DNA of 64,000 nucleotides, from positions 1,782,001-1,846,000 of the forward strand of contig CALZFC010000055.1 in NCBI GenBank assembly GCA_945643635.1, given 5' to 3'. Below are positions 11,762 through 22,776 of this stretch, one piece after another. The stretch's first letter is position 1; the number at the start of each line of letters is the position of its first letter. The DNA comes from Allodiplogaster sudhausi (Eukaryota > Nematoda > Chromadorea > Rhabditida > Diplogasteridae). Under the pieces are notes generated by a model that worked only from the letters and a program-made list of their open reading frames with translations, was not told where the DNA came from and ran no database searches. Made by a program: the position numbers and the translations under genes.

Positions 11762-13148
11762 TAGAGAGAGAGAAAGAGAAAGATCGGTGAATTAATACAA
11801 GAAAAGGCGAACTATGGAAAGACAAGTGAGAATAAGACAAGAGCAAGAATGGAGATAACGTAGCTGCAGCGCGCCGCGAGACGAGAGAATCAAACAGGCA
11901 ACAGAAGAAGAGAAAGGGAGAAGGAGTGAGAAGGGGAAGTGGAGAGGGAGAGTGTGAAAAAGGGAGAGAGAGAAGAGCGAGAGCGAGGAAATGCAAAGAT
12001 CTCACACTTGAGATTAAGCGCCATGAGGAACGTGCATGAATGGGCAGAAGTATTTCAAGCTGAAAATTGTGCAGGATAAGAGATGGTGAAGATGAAGCGA
12101 GAGTCAGGAATGAGCTAAAGGAGGGGAAGATAAGGAGGGCGAGATCTATGCATTCTTAACAAGTAATGTTCCAGCAAGAATATTCTTGAGAACTTTTGAG
12201 AAATACCGAGTGTGCAAGACAAGAGATGAAGGTGTGACAAGAAAGTGATGTCATGAGTATGTAATCACTGGCATCGACTTGACAGAATTGCATTAGAAAC
12301 CTGTGATATGAAATGGCTTTCTGAGGTCTTAAGAGGAAAAGAAGAAAAGAGCATCTGAAGAAGTGAGGAAGTCGTATCTCATCGTTACTTCTACGGTGAC
12401 GTCAACAACATTCTCTCGTGGATAAAAGGACAGCGTCAATACCAAGACGACTTGGAAGAAATGGGGGGAGAGGAAGAAGAGAGAAAGTGGTAGAGAGGAG
12501 AGGAGGAGTTAAAGGGGGGGGGGGGCAAACCAAGAAAGGAGATAATATGGAAGGAGAGAGAGGAGAGACAGAGAAGAAGCTGAAGACAGCGGGCGGCTGC
12601 GGTGTTTTGACTGGCATGCCCCCTGGAAGGCAGGCTGACCCAGAAGGTTTGCTAGAGATCTCAAATGTTCACAAGACAGCGAAGAACCCATGTCGATGCT
12701 GTAAAAATACCCCGGCTCTCCTGATAACATTTTCTAACTTTTTGATGTTGTTGGAATGCATGGGGAAATATGCTATCTTTATGTTCTTTCGGAAAAGAGA
12801 AAGGGAAATAAATCTGGCACGTTATGCTAAGAATAAGCAGAAAGTCAAACGAGATGCGAAAGTAAATCAACGAAAATAATTTCTAGTATAATAAAAAATG
12901 GTACTAACAATAATAAAATTTTTTTTAACCTCAGAATATACCGTATCACAATCATATTTATGAGAGAATATGTGTATTTACAGCCCTTGTAACTAATAAG
13001 ATCAGTCGTAGAAATTATCTACAGTACTTTTTTTTCCAGAAACAAATAAATTAAAACAAGCAGACAAACACTATTATATTTCATTAGTAGAGCATTGATT
13101 TTCAAGAATATAAATAGCGGATAATTAAGGAAGAAAGAAAGATGAGAT

Positions 13149-16100
13149 TTACTTGGCTGGAATCTTTAACTTCTCTCTGTTACGCCTCGCGTGTTCTGCT
13201 AGTCGTTTTTCCCGAATCTCAGCGCGATGCTAGAAAAGGATTTTTAGTACCAAAACCGCTAACAAAAATTAATCATTAATGCGAGAAAATTAAGATAAAA
13301 AAAATTCACATAAAAAAAATATGGCAAATTGCATACTTCTTCAAGAGCTCCCTGCAAGTCATCGTCCCAGGCAGCGGCTGGCTCAGTCTCGTCCAGTTCA
13401 CCCAACTTATCGACCTCAAGCGATAAGGCAGGAATTGTTTGATTATTCTTCAAGTCTGAACTATTCAGAACTATTGTACTATTCTCATCTTTCTTCGGGA
13501 TCTAAGCTATTCACGAAATGAAAGTGCAATATATTAACTGTCTTCTAGTTTCCTTCACTTCTGATGAGTCTTCAAGCAGAACAGTTCTTCTCTGGAAACA
13601 TCCAATTGCCTTGTGCCTTGGCTCTTCCGTTACGCTAACGGCAATTAAAGGAGACGCGCAAATCGGACCTATTTAAAGGCCGGAAAGAAGGAAGAGAGCA
13701 CAAGATGTAAGAGTCATCTTTAGGGACAAGCACACCCAGTCAGCCATCATATCAAATCCTGTTCTATGCACATTCGGACATTTCTGTCAAGCATAACATA
13801 AGATCTCTTGTTTCCACGGATAATAATAGACAATAATGAAGTATAGAGAGCAATGTTATTCATACTTTATAACCATGGACAGTTGGTTATCCTTGAAAGC
13901 TGCCATCCTTTCTACCAGTGTGATGGGAAGACCCCGCATTTTCTGAACTCTGAGAAAGGAATTCCTACCTCACTTATGGTAGAGTGAGATGGTAAGAAGA
14001 GAGTAACAGAAAGAGAGAGTGATGAATGTCTTGGAGGAGAAAGAAGGGAGGGCTAGGTTAGGCCGTCGAGGCCAAGGGGAGGGGCCAGGGGCCAGGTAGG
14101 TAGCCATTGTACAGGAGAAGCATCTCTCTGCTTCTCTCCCTCAGATCAGTTCTCCCCTCCTTGCAACAATGCAGCGGCTGGCTCTGTTCTTCGTCCCTCT
14201 GCTTTTTCTCTTCTCTCCCCCTTCTCAGGCTGCCATCCAATGTTATGTTGGCCAGAAGCTCTTCGCACTCGAATCCAACATGGTTTGTTACTCCTTTCAC
14301 ATCCATCTACGCAAGCCATAAATCTCACCACATTTTCCATTGCCGTTATCATATTTCTGTCTCCATTCCCTTGTTTTGCTCCCTTCTTCTTTCTCTGTAC
14401 ATCTCACACTCTCTGCATGCCTCTCTCTCTCTCTCTCTCTCTGCTTTCTTAAAGCGCTCCTGTAAATGTTCCCTTACTGGTCATGGTATCCATTGAATTC
14501 ACAACTCGTTCCGCACACCTTCATCCTTCAACTGCCCATACAATGTTAGCAAGTTGGTGGAATTTTCTCTACCTGTCTCAATCTCTCTCATAGTTTCACC
14601 TCTCTCTCTCCCTATCTCTTTCATAGTATCACCTCTCTCTCTCTCAAAGTTTCACCTCTCTCTCTCTCTCTCCTCAGCACCTCATTATTTCTCTACAGCA
14701 TGGTCACCTCTTTTCTATCACGCAATTCCTACAAACCGGGCATGAGAAGATTCTGTTTCTTCTATGTCTGGTATCAAAGATATTTAAATGCCTAGAAAGT
14801 GAACAAGCTGAAATTAGGAAAAATGGACAGAAAACTCAGAAAATCTAAAGAAATATCACTTTGAATAAAAAAAGCCGCGAATTCCTGAGAGGGGTGCAAG
14901 AGTGTTGAGTGCCTGCAGGCAGTATGCGCCTCCTTCATCCCCTACCACTGCGCCCACAACTGCGAGTGGCGTACGAACTGCACGTCCCACGCCTCCTACG
15001 ACTCCTTCGAGGGCCGCCGCACCTTCGTCTCGGGCATCCTCGTCAACTCCAAGTCCCTTATGCTTCTCTGCTGCGCCTCTCTCTCCACCGTCGTCCAGGC
15101 TGGTAGGCAACCATTCTTCTCTTCCATTAGGCAACCATTCTTCTCTTCAATCACATCAACCTCACTTCCCTCTTCACAACCTTTCAATGAAAGAATAGAA
15201 AAAACGGCAAGTGGCTAGCATTCCCTTTTTTGGTAGAATGTTCCAGTTAAGCAAGGAGTAGCTCAGTGGTAGACAAGACAAAGGGACAGTGATACCGGAA
15301 GAGAGAACAACGGAGAGAGGAGGGAGTGGGAGGCGAAGAAGCGCGGCAGTGACGGTATGGAACGTTAGACTGGAGAGACGAAGAGAGAAAGAGAAAAAAA
15401 AGAGAGAGAGAAAAAGAGAGAGAGTGAGAGGGAGAGAGAGAGAGAGAGCTTCAATTTTCTCTTCATCGAAGCATCGCCTAGCGAAAGTGAGACTGAAATG
15501 ATTGGAAGTGATGATAATGTCGTAAAAGACGAACATGGCATTCACCCGGGGGTGTCTATTGGAAGAGAGCGAGTGAAGGTTGTAACTGAGCCAGCCAAGG
15601 AGAGGTCACCCTCGGAAAGTGGAGAAAGGATAACAGCTAAGAGGAGACAAAAACAAACTCGGAAGTTAAGAAAAGCAAGAAAGAGCGAGGAGAGTGACCA
15701 CCATCTCTTTTCCTATAAAATTTTGTGTCCTGTTTTCGCGCGCATGTTTCGAAAACAGCAAGCAAGAGCTGGGGAAAAAGAAACAAAGGGAGCTAAACAA
15801 GCTTTTCACGTAACGCTTTTTCTATTGCAAATATCCTAGACTAATAGCTAAATAAGAAGGAATAATAGCGGAAATGCCACCAGATCGTAAAGGTGAGAGA
15901 TGCGCGTGGCGTTCGTCCGACTCCATTCCCGTGCTCTCCCCTTCAATCAGAACGGACCCCGTTCTCGGTCTCAACCACTATATCAGAGAGGTTGTCTTTC
16001 TATTCCAAGAAAGAGTTAACGGCTTCTCATTCTCAGATCAGAATGGAAAGGGACGGAGAGTCGCGAGTGGATGTCCAGTTGGAAGTCTGCCAATACGAGA

Positions 16101-18278
16101 AGCAGTTCGACCACTGCCGTGAGGATGTCAGAAGTCTTTCCTTGTCATGGCTTCACTCTTCTTTTCTTCTTCAGAAGATGTCTCCTGACGAGTTCGCCCT
16201 AATGAACGACATCAAGGCCCGTCTTGACCAAGCGCAGGCAGCCGAGGAGGCGCGGACCAGCACGGCCGCGCCCGCTTCCTCCTCCACCATGGAGACACCC
16301 TCCACTGCTGCTGCGACCCTCGAGGCCATCTCCCCCTTCCCCGCCTCTTCTCCCTCTCCCGTCTCTGAAGGAAACAAGATTGACGAGCGTCGAGCCATTG
16401 AAGATGTCCAGCAAACGGCAGATCAACTCTGCCAGAAAGGTTCCCTTTACTATTATATTTTATAATTATACCTACAATAGCAGCCTATGCGTAATAGTGA
16501 CACCATTGTTCCCTCTCTATCTCTAATCTCTCTCTTCCTTCTCTCTCTCTCTCTAATCATTCTTCGTCCCCCTCTACGTCTCTGCCTTGTCCAGTGCTGA
16601 GTGGAGAGTGCGGCAGCAGTATCCACTCCCGCATCACTGCCTGCTGCAAGGATCTCTCGGCATGCGACCGAATGTGCTTGAAGGCAGTGGAGAAGGGACT
16701 TGTTAGTTCTGTTTCTTCTTGTTGCTCTTCCATGACACTGGACAGTTCAAAACCATCATTAGAGCAGTGTTATTAGTGAGGGAAGCAGGACAAGGGGAAG
16801 AAGACTCGGAACCAGTAGTTCCAGTCAAGCAATGTAACCTAATAGCAGCCGGTCATAAACAGGTTGGACTGGCCAGGAGGGGTGATTGAGGGGAGGCACT
16901 GAGACATGGGTTGTTTTGAGTTGGCTGAGTTGATGCGGAAGGAGCACGGCTGCACGAGCAGCGAGGTACGCGCCACCCTCGATTGCATGGCCCTCAAGGT
17001 CAGCAACGCCGCCGCCGCAGCTGCTGCTGCCACTATGCTTCGCTAGGCCAAGATATCCGATAAGTGAAAGGGGAGAGGGAGGAGGGGAGTTCAGGACAAA
17101 AGTGAAAGTTTCAGAACACATCTATTCACTTTCCATTTAATTATCTCTCTCTCTCTCTCTCTTTCTCTCTCTTCACTAGCATTTTCCACCTCCGTCTCAG
17201 TTGCATTGCGCAGCCAAATCAAAACGTGTTCCAACATTTAATCTCCAAGTCTTTTCGCACAGTCCTTATCTAATATTAACTGTTCAAGAAATCTTTGTCT
17301 CTAATAGTAAAATTGGTAGTTAGTTTTTCATGTAGGTCTCGCTAGATTGTATAACTTCGTATTATTTAATACTGCAATCGCATTCAATTTCAATAGTCTT
17401 GGAATGCAAATATTCCATGGAAAGAAACAAACCGGAGCTAAGTGTGGAGATTCATCGGTGAGCTGGAAGAGACTGCTCTTCTGGAAGCCGTTCCCCAACT
17501 GTTGCTTCCTTCCCAAAAGTGCCTGAAGCAATCCATCTCATTTTCATATATCTTTATAATAAATTATGCTGAATGAGAAGGCTCTTAAACAATACGCGAC
17601 AATCAATGAATTCGCACCTTTTTAGTGCGGTTGACTTCCGGTTTCATGTCTGAGAAGAAATCGGGCTCAACCGCATCAGAAGGAGACGATTTCTCTGCCT
17701 GTAAAAAAAGAATTTCATGGATTTTACAGATGAAAAGAACGTGTAAATAGAATGACGTGAAGCAATGGAAAGAGGAAGAGAGAGAAAGAATGCCTGTTGT
17801 TTCATGCGGAACTCCTCGATCCTCTGCTCCATCAACTGTTGCTTGTCCCAGTCCGCACTCTGCCATCCATCCATTGCTGGGGCATCGGACTGCGAGCCAT
17901 GGCGAGCTTCTACTTTCACTAGAAGACACTGTGGAATCATAAATCCATGACAATTTAACCAAGATCCTAATTCAAAATTTCAGCAACCAAGCAACTAGAT
18001 TTTAGAAGCGACTATAGAAAGAATTTTGGCCAAATAGTCCTCAGATGAGGCACTACGATTTACTCTTCACATTCCTCACGCCCCCAAAGACAACAAACAA
18101 TGCTGATCCCTTCTAGCCTTCTTGTTAATAATGCAATATAAGTAAAAGTCGAACCGACAAACGGAAGCTCTCCGATCTGCTCTCCTCTCTGGGCAAAGCA
18201 GAGAAGGCGCCGGAAAGGGGAAAGGAGGGAGAGGAGCAGACGAAGCACGCGGCCACACACGAGGCGCACGAAACTCAT
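13149..18278 (-). CDS. EBAG9: EBAG9/RCAS1 homologue, Golgi membrane-traffic protein
   Basis: Six minus-strand exons join in phase: 18278-18155, 17918-17794, 17698-17618, 17522-17433, 13447-13337 and 13229-13149 (stop TAA), about 203 residues against 213 in human EBAG9. The N-terminus has the family layout: a short hydrophobic, Cys/Arg-rich anchor (MSFVRLVCGRVLRLLLSLLS) then a polar region with DGWQSADWD. The signature EPDFFSDMKPEVNRTKK lies in exon 17698-17618 (human EPDYFKDMTPTIRKTQK). The last two exons give ELDETEPAAAWDDD and a charged helix EEHRAEIREKRLAEHARR, matching the C-terminal coiled coil. Known vertebrate role: Golgi-associated modulator of vesicle secretion. Intron 2 uses a GC donor. 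The acceptor of the fifth exon could be 13455 with a shifted donor. Intron 4 (13448-17432) contains another gene on the opposite strand. Confidence 0.87.
14169..17046 (+). CDS. Secreted Cys-rich protein, unrecognised, nested in EBAG9 intron 4
   Basis: Seven exons join in phase: 14169-14282, 14901-15102, 15893-15990, 16037-16126, 16175-16439, 16595-16701 and 16921-17046 (stop TAG), about 333 residues. The start gives a clear signal peptide (MQRLALFFVPLLFLFSPPSQ, cut before AAIQC), so secretion or surface display is predicted. A first Cys-rich module follows (SVECLQAVCASFI, HCAHNCEWRTNC, LLCC), then a Glu/Gln helix and an Ala/Ser/Pro/Thr-rich, probably O-glycosylated spacer. A second Cys module contains CGSSIHSRITACCKDLSAC and HGCTSSEV. 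Exons 1, 2 and 4-7 have strong codon patterns; the third exon and its acceptor at 15893 are weak, so two genes (14.2-15.1 and 16.0-17.0 kb) remain possible. Two introns are only 46 and 48 bases. I do not recognise the family. Confidence 0.6.
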
Positions 18279-18878
18279 TCCATGCACTTCCCCCTGCCGC
18301 TTCTACTATAGCACTCAAATCATAACAACCTGCGGATCCTCCAGAAGCTTACATTATGAATCCAGTTATATTGCATTACCGTATACCGGAGATAAAATGG
18401 AGTTTGAACCATTGCAACAACGAAACTCATTCCAACTTTGAACTGATTTATGGCTTTGTTCACTGCAGATGGCAAATCGACGAATTAAAACACAAGGCAC
18501 TTGAATCATCCAAAAAAACCCACATACATCCCTAAACACAACTGGCCTCTTGAAATTCATAACGCCCAACTTGATAATGCTATGTCCATCTCACTATTCT
18601 AGTAATGTACATTTCACTCGGCTTACTCCAGCATATGGTACACGATCTGCCACAAAAACAGTTGACTAGCGGGCGAAATTGCAAAGGAAAGGCACTAAGA
18701 CACCCATCAGATTTCCGATAAAGCGACTAATAAAGCTTCAGAAAACCATATCACCGAATATTCAATAAAGGGAATGAGGAAGACACGTTTAACACGAGCC
18801 CGAGGGCTCCGAGTAAAGAAAGAGGTATATATGAAGGAAGTCTAAATGCATCTCGAGCAGAGAACATCCAGGGGATCT
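18279..18878. other. Intergenic between EBAG9 promoter and PNPLA 3' end
   Basis: Contains the presumed EBAG9 promoter/5' UTR and the 3' UTR of the minus-strand PNPLA gene. No conserved exon, tRNA or repeat seen. Confidence 0.5.
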
Positions 18879-20809
18879 TCAGACGGGAGAGCCGACTTCT
18901 CGCTGGAGGAGGCCATTCTCCAGCAAGAAAGTGAAGGCGTCCTTGAATCCCATGGCGTAGTACTGGTGCAGGGAAGCACGCGAGGGAGGGAAGAGGGCCT
19001 GCGCACCGCGGACCACGTTCCGCAGATTCACCTTCAATTCGCTTCTTCAGAACAGGCAAGGAATCAGACAGCATTCTTCTCAAAAATGTAGAGGAAGACT
19101 ACTTAAGCAGATGGGGAGAATAGAAAAGAAAAAATATTCCACCTTCATTTGTTGATTGCCGAGCGACATCTTCCAGTCGAATAGAATTTCTGGATCTGAA
19201 GGCGAGATGTCGACAGCGCCAGAGAAAGGAGAAACCGTGACCGTCCGGAGGTCTTCGAAGTCGGGCAAGTTGTTACTGTAGCCGCCGTCGATGAAACCCT
19301 TACAAGGACATTCTAGTCATCTCTGAAGCAACCATGAGTAAGTTTAACCAAAAAAGGAAGAAAGTGATAGCGAACCTCTCCATCGAGCAGCGGAGCATCG
19401 GCACTGAGGCCCATGGAGTACATGGGGATGTAGCAGCTGGCCATGAGGCAGTCGAGGAGGTATTCCCGGGAGTGGAACTGAGAGATCAGACGATTCGCAC
19501 GGGTCTGCAAGGACAAGTCATTGGAATTGCACCGAATGAGAATTGCTTGATTGATTAACGAATGCACCGCTCGCATCGGAAAGAGTTCGCTGCGCACAGA
19601 AGAAGTGGAACACAATTGAAAAGGAATACTTTTCCATGCCAAATAACTCAAGCAGAGCGGCACTATCAAACAGGTAGCACGAGTTTCCTTCTCACTATTA
19701 CTAAAGAATCTGTGCAGCCAACAAGAAGCCAACTGGGCGGAAAAATCAGCGACCTTGTTGTTGGTAACGGAGATAACGAGGCGATGCTGAACAGCAGATA
19801 TGTCTTGAGGAATGTAGTCCTCCACAATCTGAAATGTAGGAAAATAAGAGACAACCCTAACTTCTAATCAAATAATGGACAATTCAACTGTTTGCCAGGG
19901 AAACAAAATTTACCCAAAATAGACGCAAAGATGAACAGAAATAACGTAACTTGCGCAAGCGGTCGTTAAGATAAAAGCCGGGGGAAAGAGCACCGAATTT
20001 GAGCGCATTCAGTTCGTCCGCCAGATCGTAGAGACTCGTGAGCCCATTCGGGACGGCCTCGGGGGCGAGAAGAACAATCGCAGCCACGAGGGAACCCACC
20101 GATGCACCCCCCATGCGGCGGAGTCGGGAGAGCAGAGGCTGCAAGCAACTACTTGACAACCTCTTTAGAAGAATTAAGAACAAACAAGGTAAGAAACGGC
20201 TGAAAAAGGAAGCACAAGAAGCACAATCTGCTGTTATAGTTTCTAGCGAGACCTTTCCATTCTTGAGAAAGCAGGAGACAACTCCGAAGTGATAAGTTCC
20301 AAGGAAACCGCAGCCAGAGAATGACAAGCCGAGGTCCGCGTGTTCTATCAAAGAAGGAGTTATTGCCAGAGAGTTTATCCTCTGAAGAACAGACTCATAA
20401 GCGGAATGCGGCAGATGGCTGGACGACTCGGGAAGCGGGTGTCTTCTTCAGCTACGAGATCAGTCGCACTCCAAAAGATAGATATCAATCCAGAAATTAT
20501 AAAATAATATATTTAAGTCTATTCTAGTCTGTATCCAAGAATGAAAATATTTAAACATTCTCAAGTGAAGATGGGAAAATACCTAGATGATTTTTCACTG
20601 GAGTTTCCGCCGCCATCCTGGCGCGTCAGAAGCACGCGCATCTTCTTGACGGCCGCGCCGAAGAAGCGCTTCACGCGGAGACCGCAGCGGCACTTCTGAG
20701 GAGAATTCTCAGGAGAAGGGACGGACGAGGATTCAGACTCGAGAACAATGCAGAAAGAGCAGTTGCTAATAGAAGGAGAAGAGGAAGAGGGGGTCACCGC
20801 CATTCTCAT
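18879..20809 (-). CDS. Patatin-like phospholipase / triacylglycerol lipase (ATGL-PNPLA2/3/4 type)
   Basis: Seven minus-strand exons in phase: 20809-20583, 20445-20253, 20138-19914, 19828-19754, 19504-19376, 19298-19143, 19031-18879 (stop TGA); 385 residues. Patatin landmarks appear in order: oxyanion loop FSGCGFLGTYHFG, nucleophile elbow GASVG (Ser of the Ser-Asp dyad), strand HRLVISVT, SREYLLDCLMASCYIPMYS, and catalytic Asp in FIDGGYSNNLP, then TVTVSPFSG, all typical of adipose triglyceride lipase relatives. The last exon (LRNVVRGAQALFPPS, GFKDAFTFLLENGLL) resembles the segment just after the ATGL catalytic domain, and the protein then stops, lacking the long ATGL C-terminus; in this it resembles PNPLA4. 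An extra ~107-residue N-terminus, Ser-rich and basic with a KCRCG motif, precedes the lipase domain. Likely role: neutral lipid or retinyl ester hydrolysis at lipid droplets. Confidence 0.92.
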
Positions 20810-21235
20810 GGCGGCTCGAGTGCAATGCTATTTTTCAACAAATTCAGCCGACAACAGGAATTTGTATTCATTTGCAAGTTGCTAATTTTCCTAGTGAACT
20901 GTAAGGCGCACGAGGTCACCTTCATGCAAAACTTTAACCTACAATGGGAACCAGGCACTGAATACAAGAAAAAGGAGTAAAAAGAAGCACGCTCACGAGA
21001 ATAAAGAAGCCAATTTAAATGCAACCGTGATTTCTTCTCAAGGCAGCGATAAATCCTAATTGACAGAAGGTTCTGAATAATACTAATTAGCAGAAGCCTG
21101 TAGCTGTATTGCACAATAATAATTTTGGGACATTTGCGCAGCTGATTCCCGTTATTTTTCTTGCGCCTTTGTTCTCTCTATGATACGAGTGGTTTGTTGC
21201 TATAACAATTTTATTTGAATTATTCCAGGTAAAGC
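20810..21235. promoter_or_regulatory. Shared upstream region of divergent PNPLA (-) and MRTO4 (+) genes
   Basis: The two start codons face away from each other across 426 bases. AT-rich sequence here has no exon-like signal and probably carries both promoters. No TATA box or other element is clear enough to mark. Confidence 0.5.
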
Positions 21236-22531
21236 ATGCCGCTGTCCAAGCGCGAAAAGGAAGGTCAGATCTTACAAAATAAATGAAGCATTTCCCTTTG
21301 TACTGTTCCAGATGATCTGCGATTGTTAATTGTATGCTTGCTTCAGTTTCCTTGACGAAAGTGAAGAAGAAGACGAAGGAGTCAAAAAGCAACCTCGTTT
21401 CTGAGCTGCGGAAGGCGGTGGACTCCTACGCTCATGTCTTCGTTTACAGTGTTGAGAACATGCGATCGTCCAAATTCGTCCAGGTTAGCTTTGCTTTCAT
21501 CGTCTGTTTTCCATGCTTGTAAGAAGACCAGCGTAATGACAATGTTAATCGTATCAATGTGAAGGCTTTGATTCTTAACTTGCTCGTCTTTCCAGGTTCG
21601 GCAGAAGTTTAAGTCGAACTCGCGTTTCTTCTTTGGTAAGAACAACGTGATGTCAATTGCGTTCGGAAAGAATAAGAGCGGCGAATATGCAGATGGACTT
21701 CATAAGGTATCCTACTTCCTTAGCAATTCATTAGTGTACGCCGATTGAAATATAATTTGCATTAGATTTGACCTTTTTAATTTAATTAAAATCAGTAATG
21801 GCTGTGCCATGCACCTTTTACTTACTGTTTCGTAAGTCTACTTTCTATTTCTCTTTCAGATTAGCCAACGATTGAAGGGACAATGCGGAATCATGTTTAC
21901 AAATGCCGACAAGGAGGATGTTTTGAGGTTGGAGAAGGTTTTTGCAATCGTTGTCGAGTCAATACTAAAAAAAAGAAGATTTTTCGGATAGTACAACGTC
22001 CTTTTTTAAAGCTATTTCCGTGAGCTTCGAGATGCTGATTTTGCGCGTGCCGGATATGTTGCTCCCGAGACGATTACTCTGGATGAGGGCCCGCTGCCGC
22101 AGTTCCCCTTCTCCGTCGAACCTCAACTCCGCAAGCTTGGCCTTCCCACCATGCTTGAGAAAGGTGACGACTGTTTTCGCTTGAAAAAGTTCTTCTGAAG
22201 GTAGAAGCAGTTCAGTAACGAATGGCTACGTTTATTTTGGTGTAGTAGTCAAATTGTGTTCCAGGAGCAGTTCATCTGTCCCAGCCTTGGACAGTCTGCA
22301 CCGAGGGCGAGCCGCTTTCCCCGGAACAATCTCGGCTGCTCAAGATGCTCAACCAGAAAGTCGCCAGCTTCCACGTAAGCGAATTAATTTTGTTTCCGGT
22401 TATGACCAGTTATTCAAATTTATGCTATCCAAAGATAACGAATTAGTTTTGTCTTAATGTGAATGTTCTTCCAGGTAACCCTGACCGCGTACTGGAGTAA
22501 ACAGAACGGAGTGCAAGATGTTGTAATGTAA
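21236..22531 (+). CDS. MRTO4: MRT4/MRTO4 ribosome-assembly factor (uL10-like)
   Basis: Seven plus-strand exons in phase: 21236-21263, 21347-21483, 21596-21706, 21860-21927, 22012-22163, 22265-22374, 22475-22531 (stop TAA); 220 residues. Mrt4 is the nucleolar paralogue of ribosomal protein P0/uL10 that holds the P-stalk site of pre-60S particles until P0 replaces it. Matches to the family: MPLSKREKEVSLTKVKKK at the start, FVYSVENMRSSKFVQ, SRFFFGKNNVMSIAFGK, and the Mrt4-specific insert domain (LPQFPFSVEPQLRKLGLP, EPLSPEQSRLLKML, FHVTLTAYW). It ends soon after this, without the acidic tail of the human protein. An AATAAA lies 124 bases after the stop. The start is the first ATG in the first exon and agrees with the family. 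Confidence 0.95.
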
Positions 22532-22654
22532 CACCGGCCTTATCCTTTCTTCGTCTTCTCCAATCGCTTGCGTACCGGTCTACGTTGTTTTCTTGGTTGT
22601 TCTTCCCTTGCGACTACAACTCCACCTTGTTTTCCATTTGTTATTGTTGGCACA

Positions 22655-22660
22655 AATAAA
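22655..22660 (+). terminator. Polyadenylation signal AATAAA of MRTO4
   Basis: Perfect AATAAA at the expected distance beyond the MRTO4 stop, followed by a T/G-rich stretch; the next gene starts about 120 bases later. Confidence 0.6.
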
Positions 22661-22776
22661 CTGATTCTTCCAAAGGTTTGCCTTGATACTGTGCCACTTT
22701 ATCCTCCCGACTTCGCGATGTCTTCCTCATAAGGGATATCGTTACGGTAATTTATTTGCACAGGAAAGAAAGTTGT

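Larger units (their letters stand above)
7318..13148. other. 5.8-kb gene-poor region of purine/pyrimidine microsatellites
   Basis: Dominated by (GA)n, GAGAAA, GGGAGA and (CT)n tracts broken by short single-copy islands (for example 8160-8280, 8960-9020, 9290-9400, 10325-10400, 11220-11345, 12590-12880). From about 8.3 to 12.0 kb the plus strand is mostly purine. The islands have open frames in more than one direction and no matching splice pairs or family motifs, so no gene is called. The rightmost 250 bases are AT-rich and may be 3' flank of the EBAG9 gene. Confidence 0.7.

Noticed and set aside
12418..12879. 153-codon plus-strand frame
   Set aside because: First half is GA-derived, second half has no motif; the minus strand is equally open. 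No splice or homology support.
15498..15839. 113-codon plus-strand frame within the nested-gene interval
   Set aside because: Lysine/arginine-rich and ends in an AT-rich hydrophobic run; it cannot be joined in phase to the neighbouring exons of the secreted protein.
17328..17432. Read-through of the fourth EBAG9 exon to a stop at 17328 as the gene's end
   Set aside because: It would drop the conserved C-terminal coiled coil, which is found in phase at 13.1-13.45 kb.
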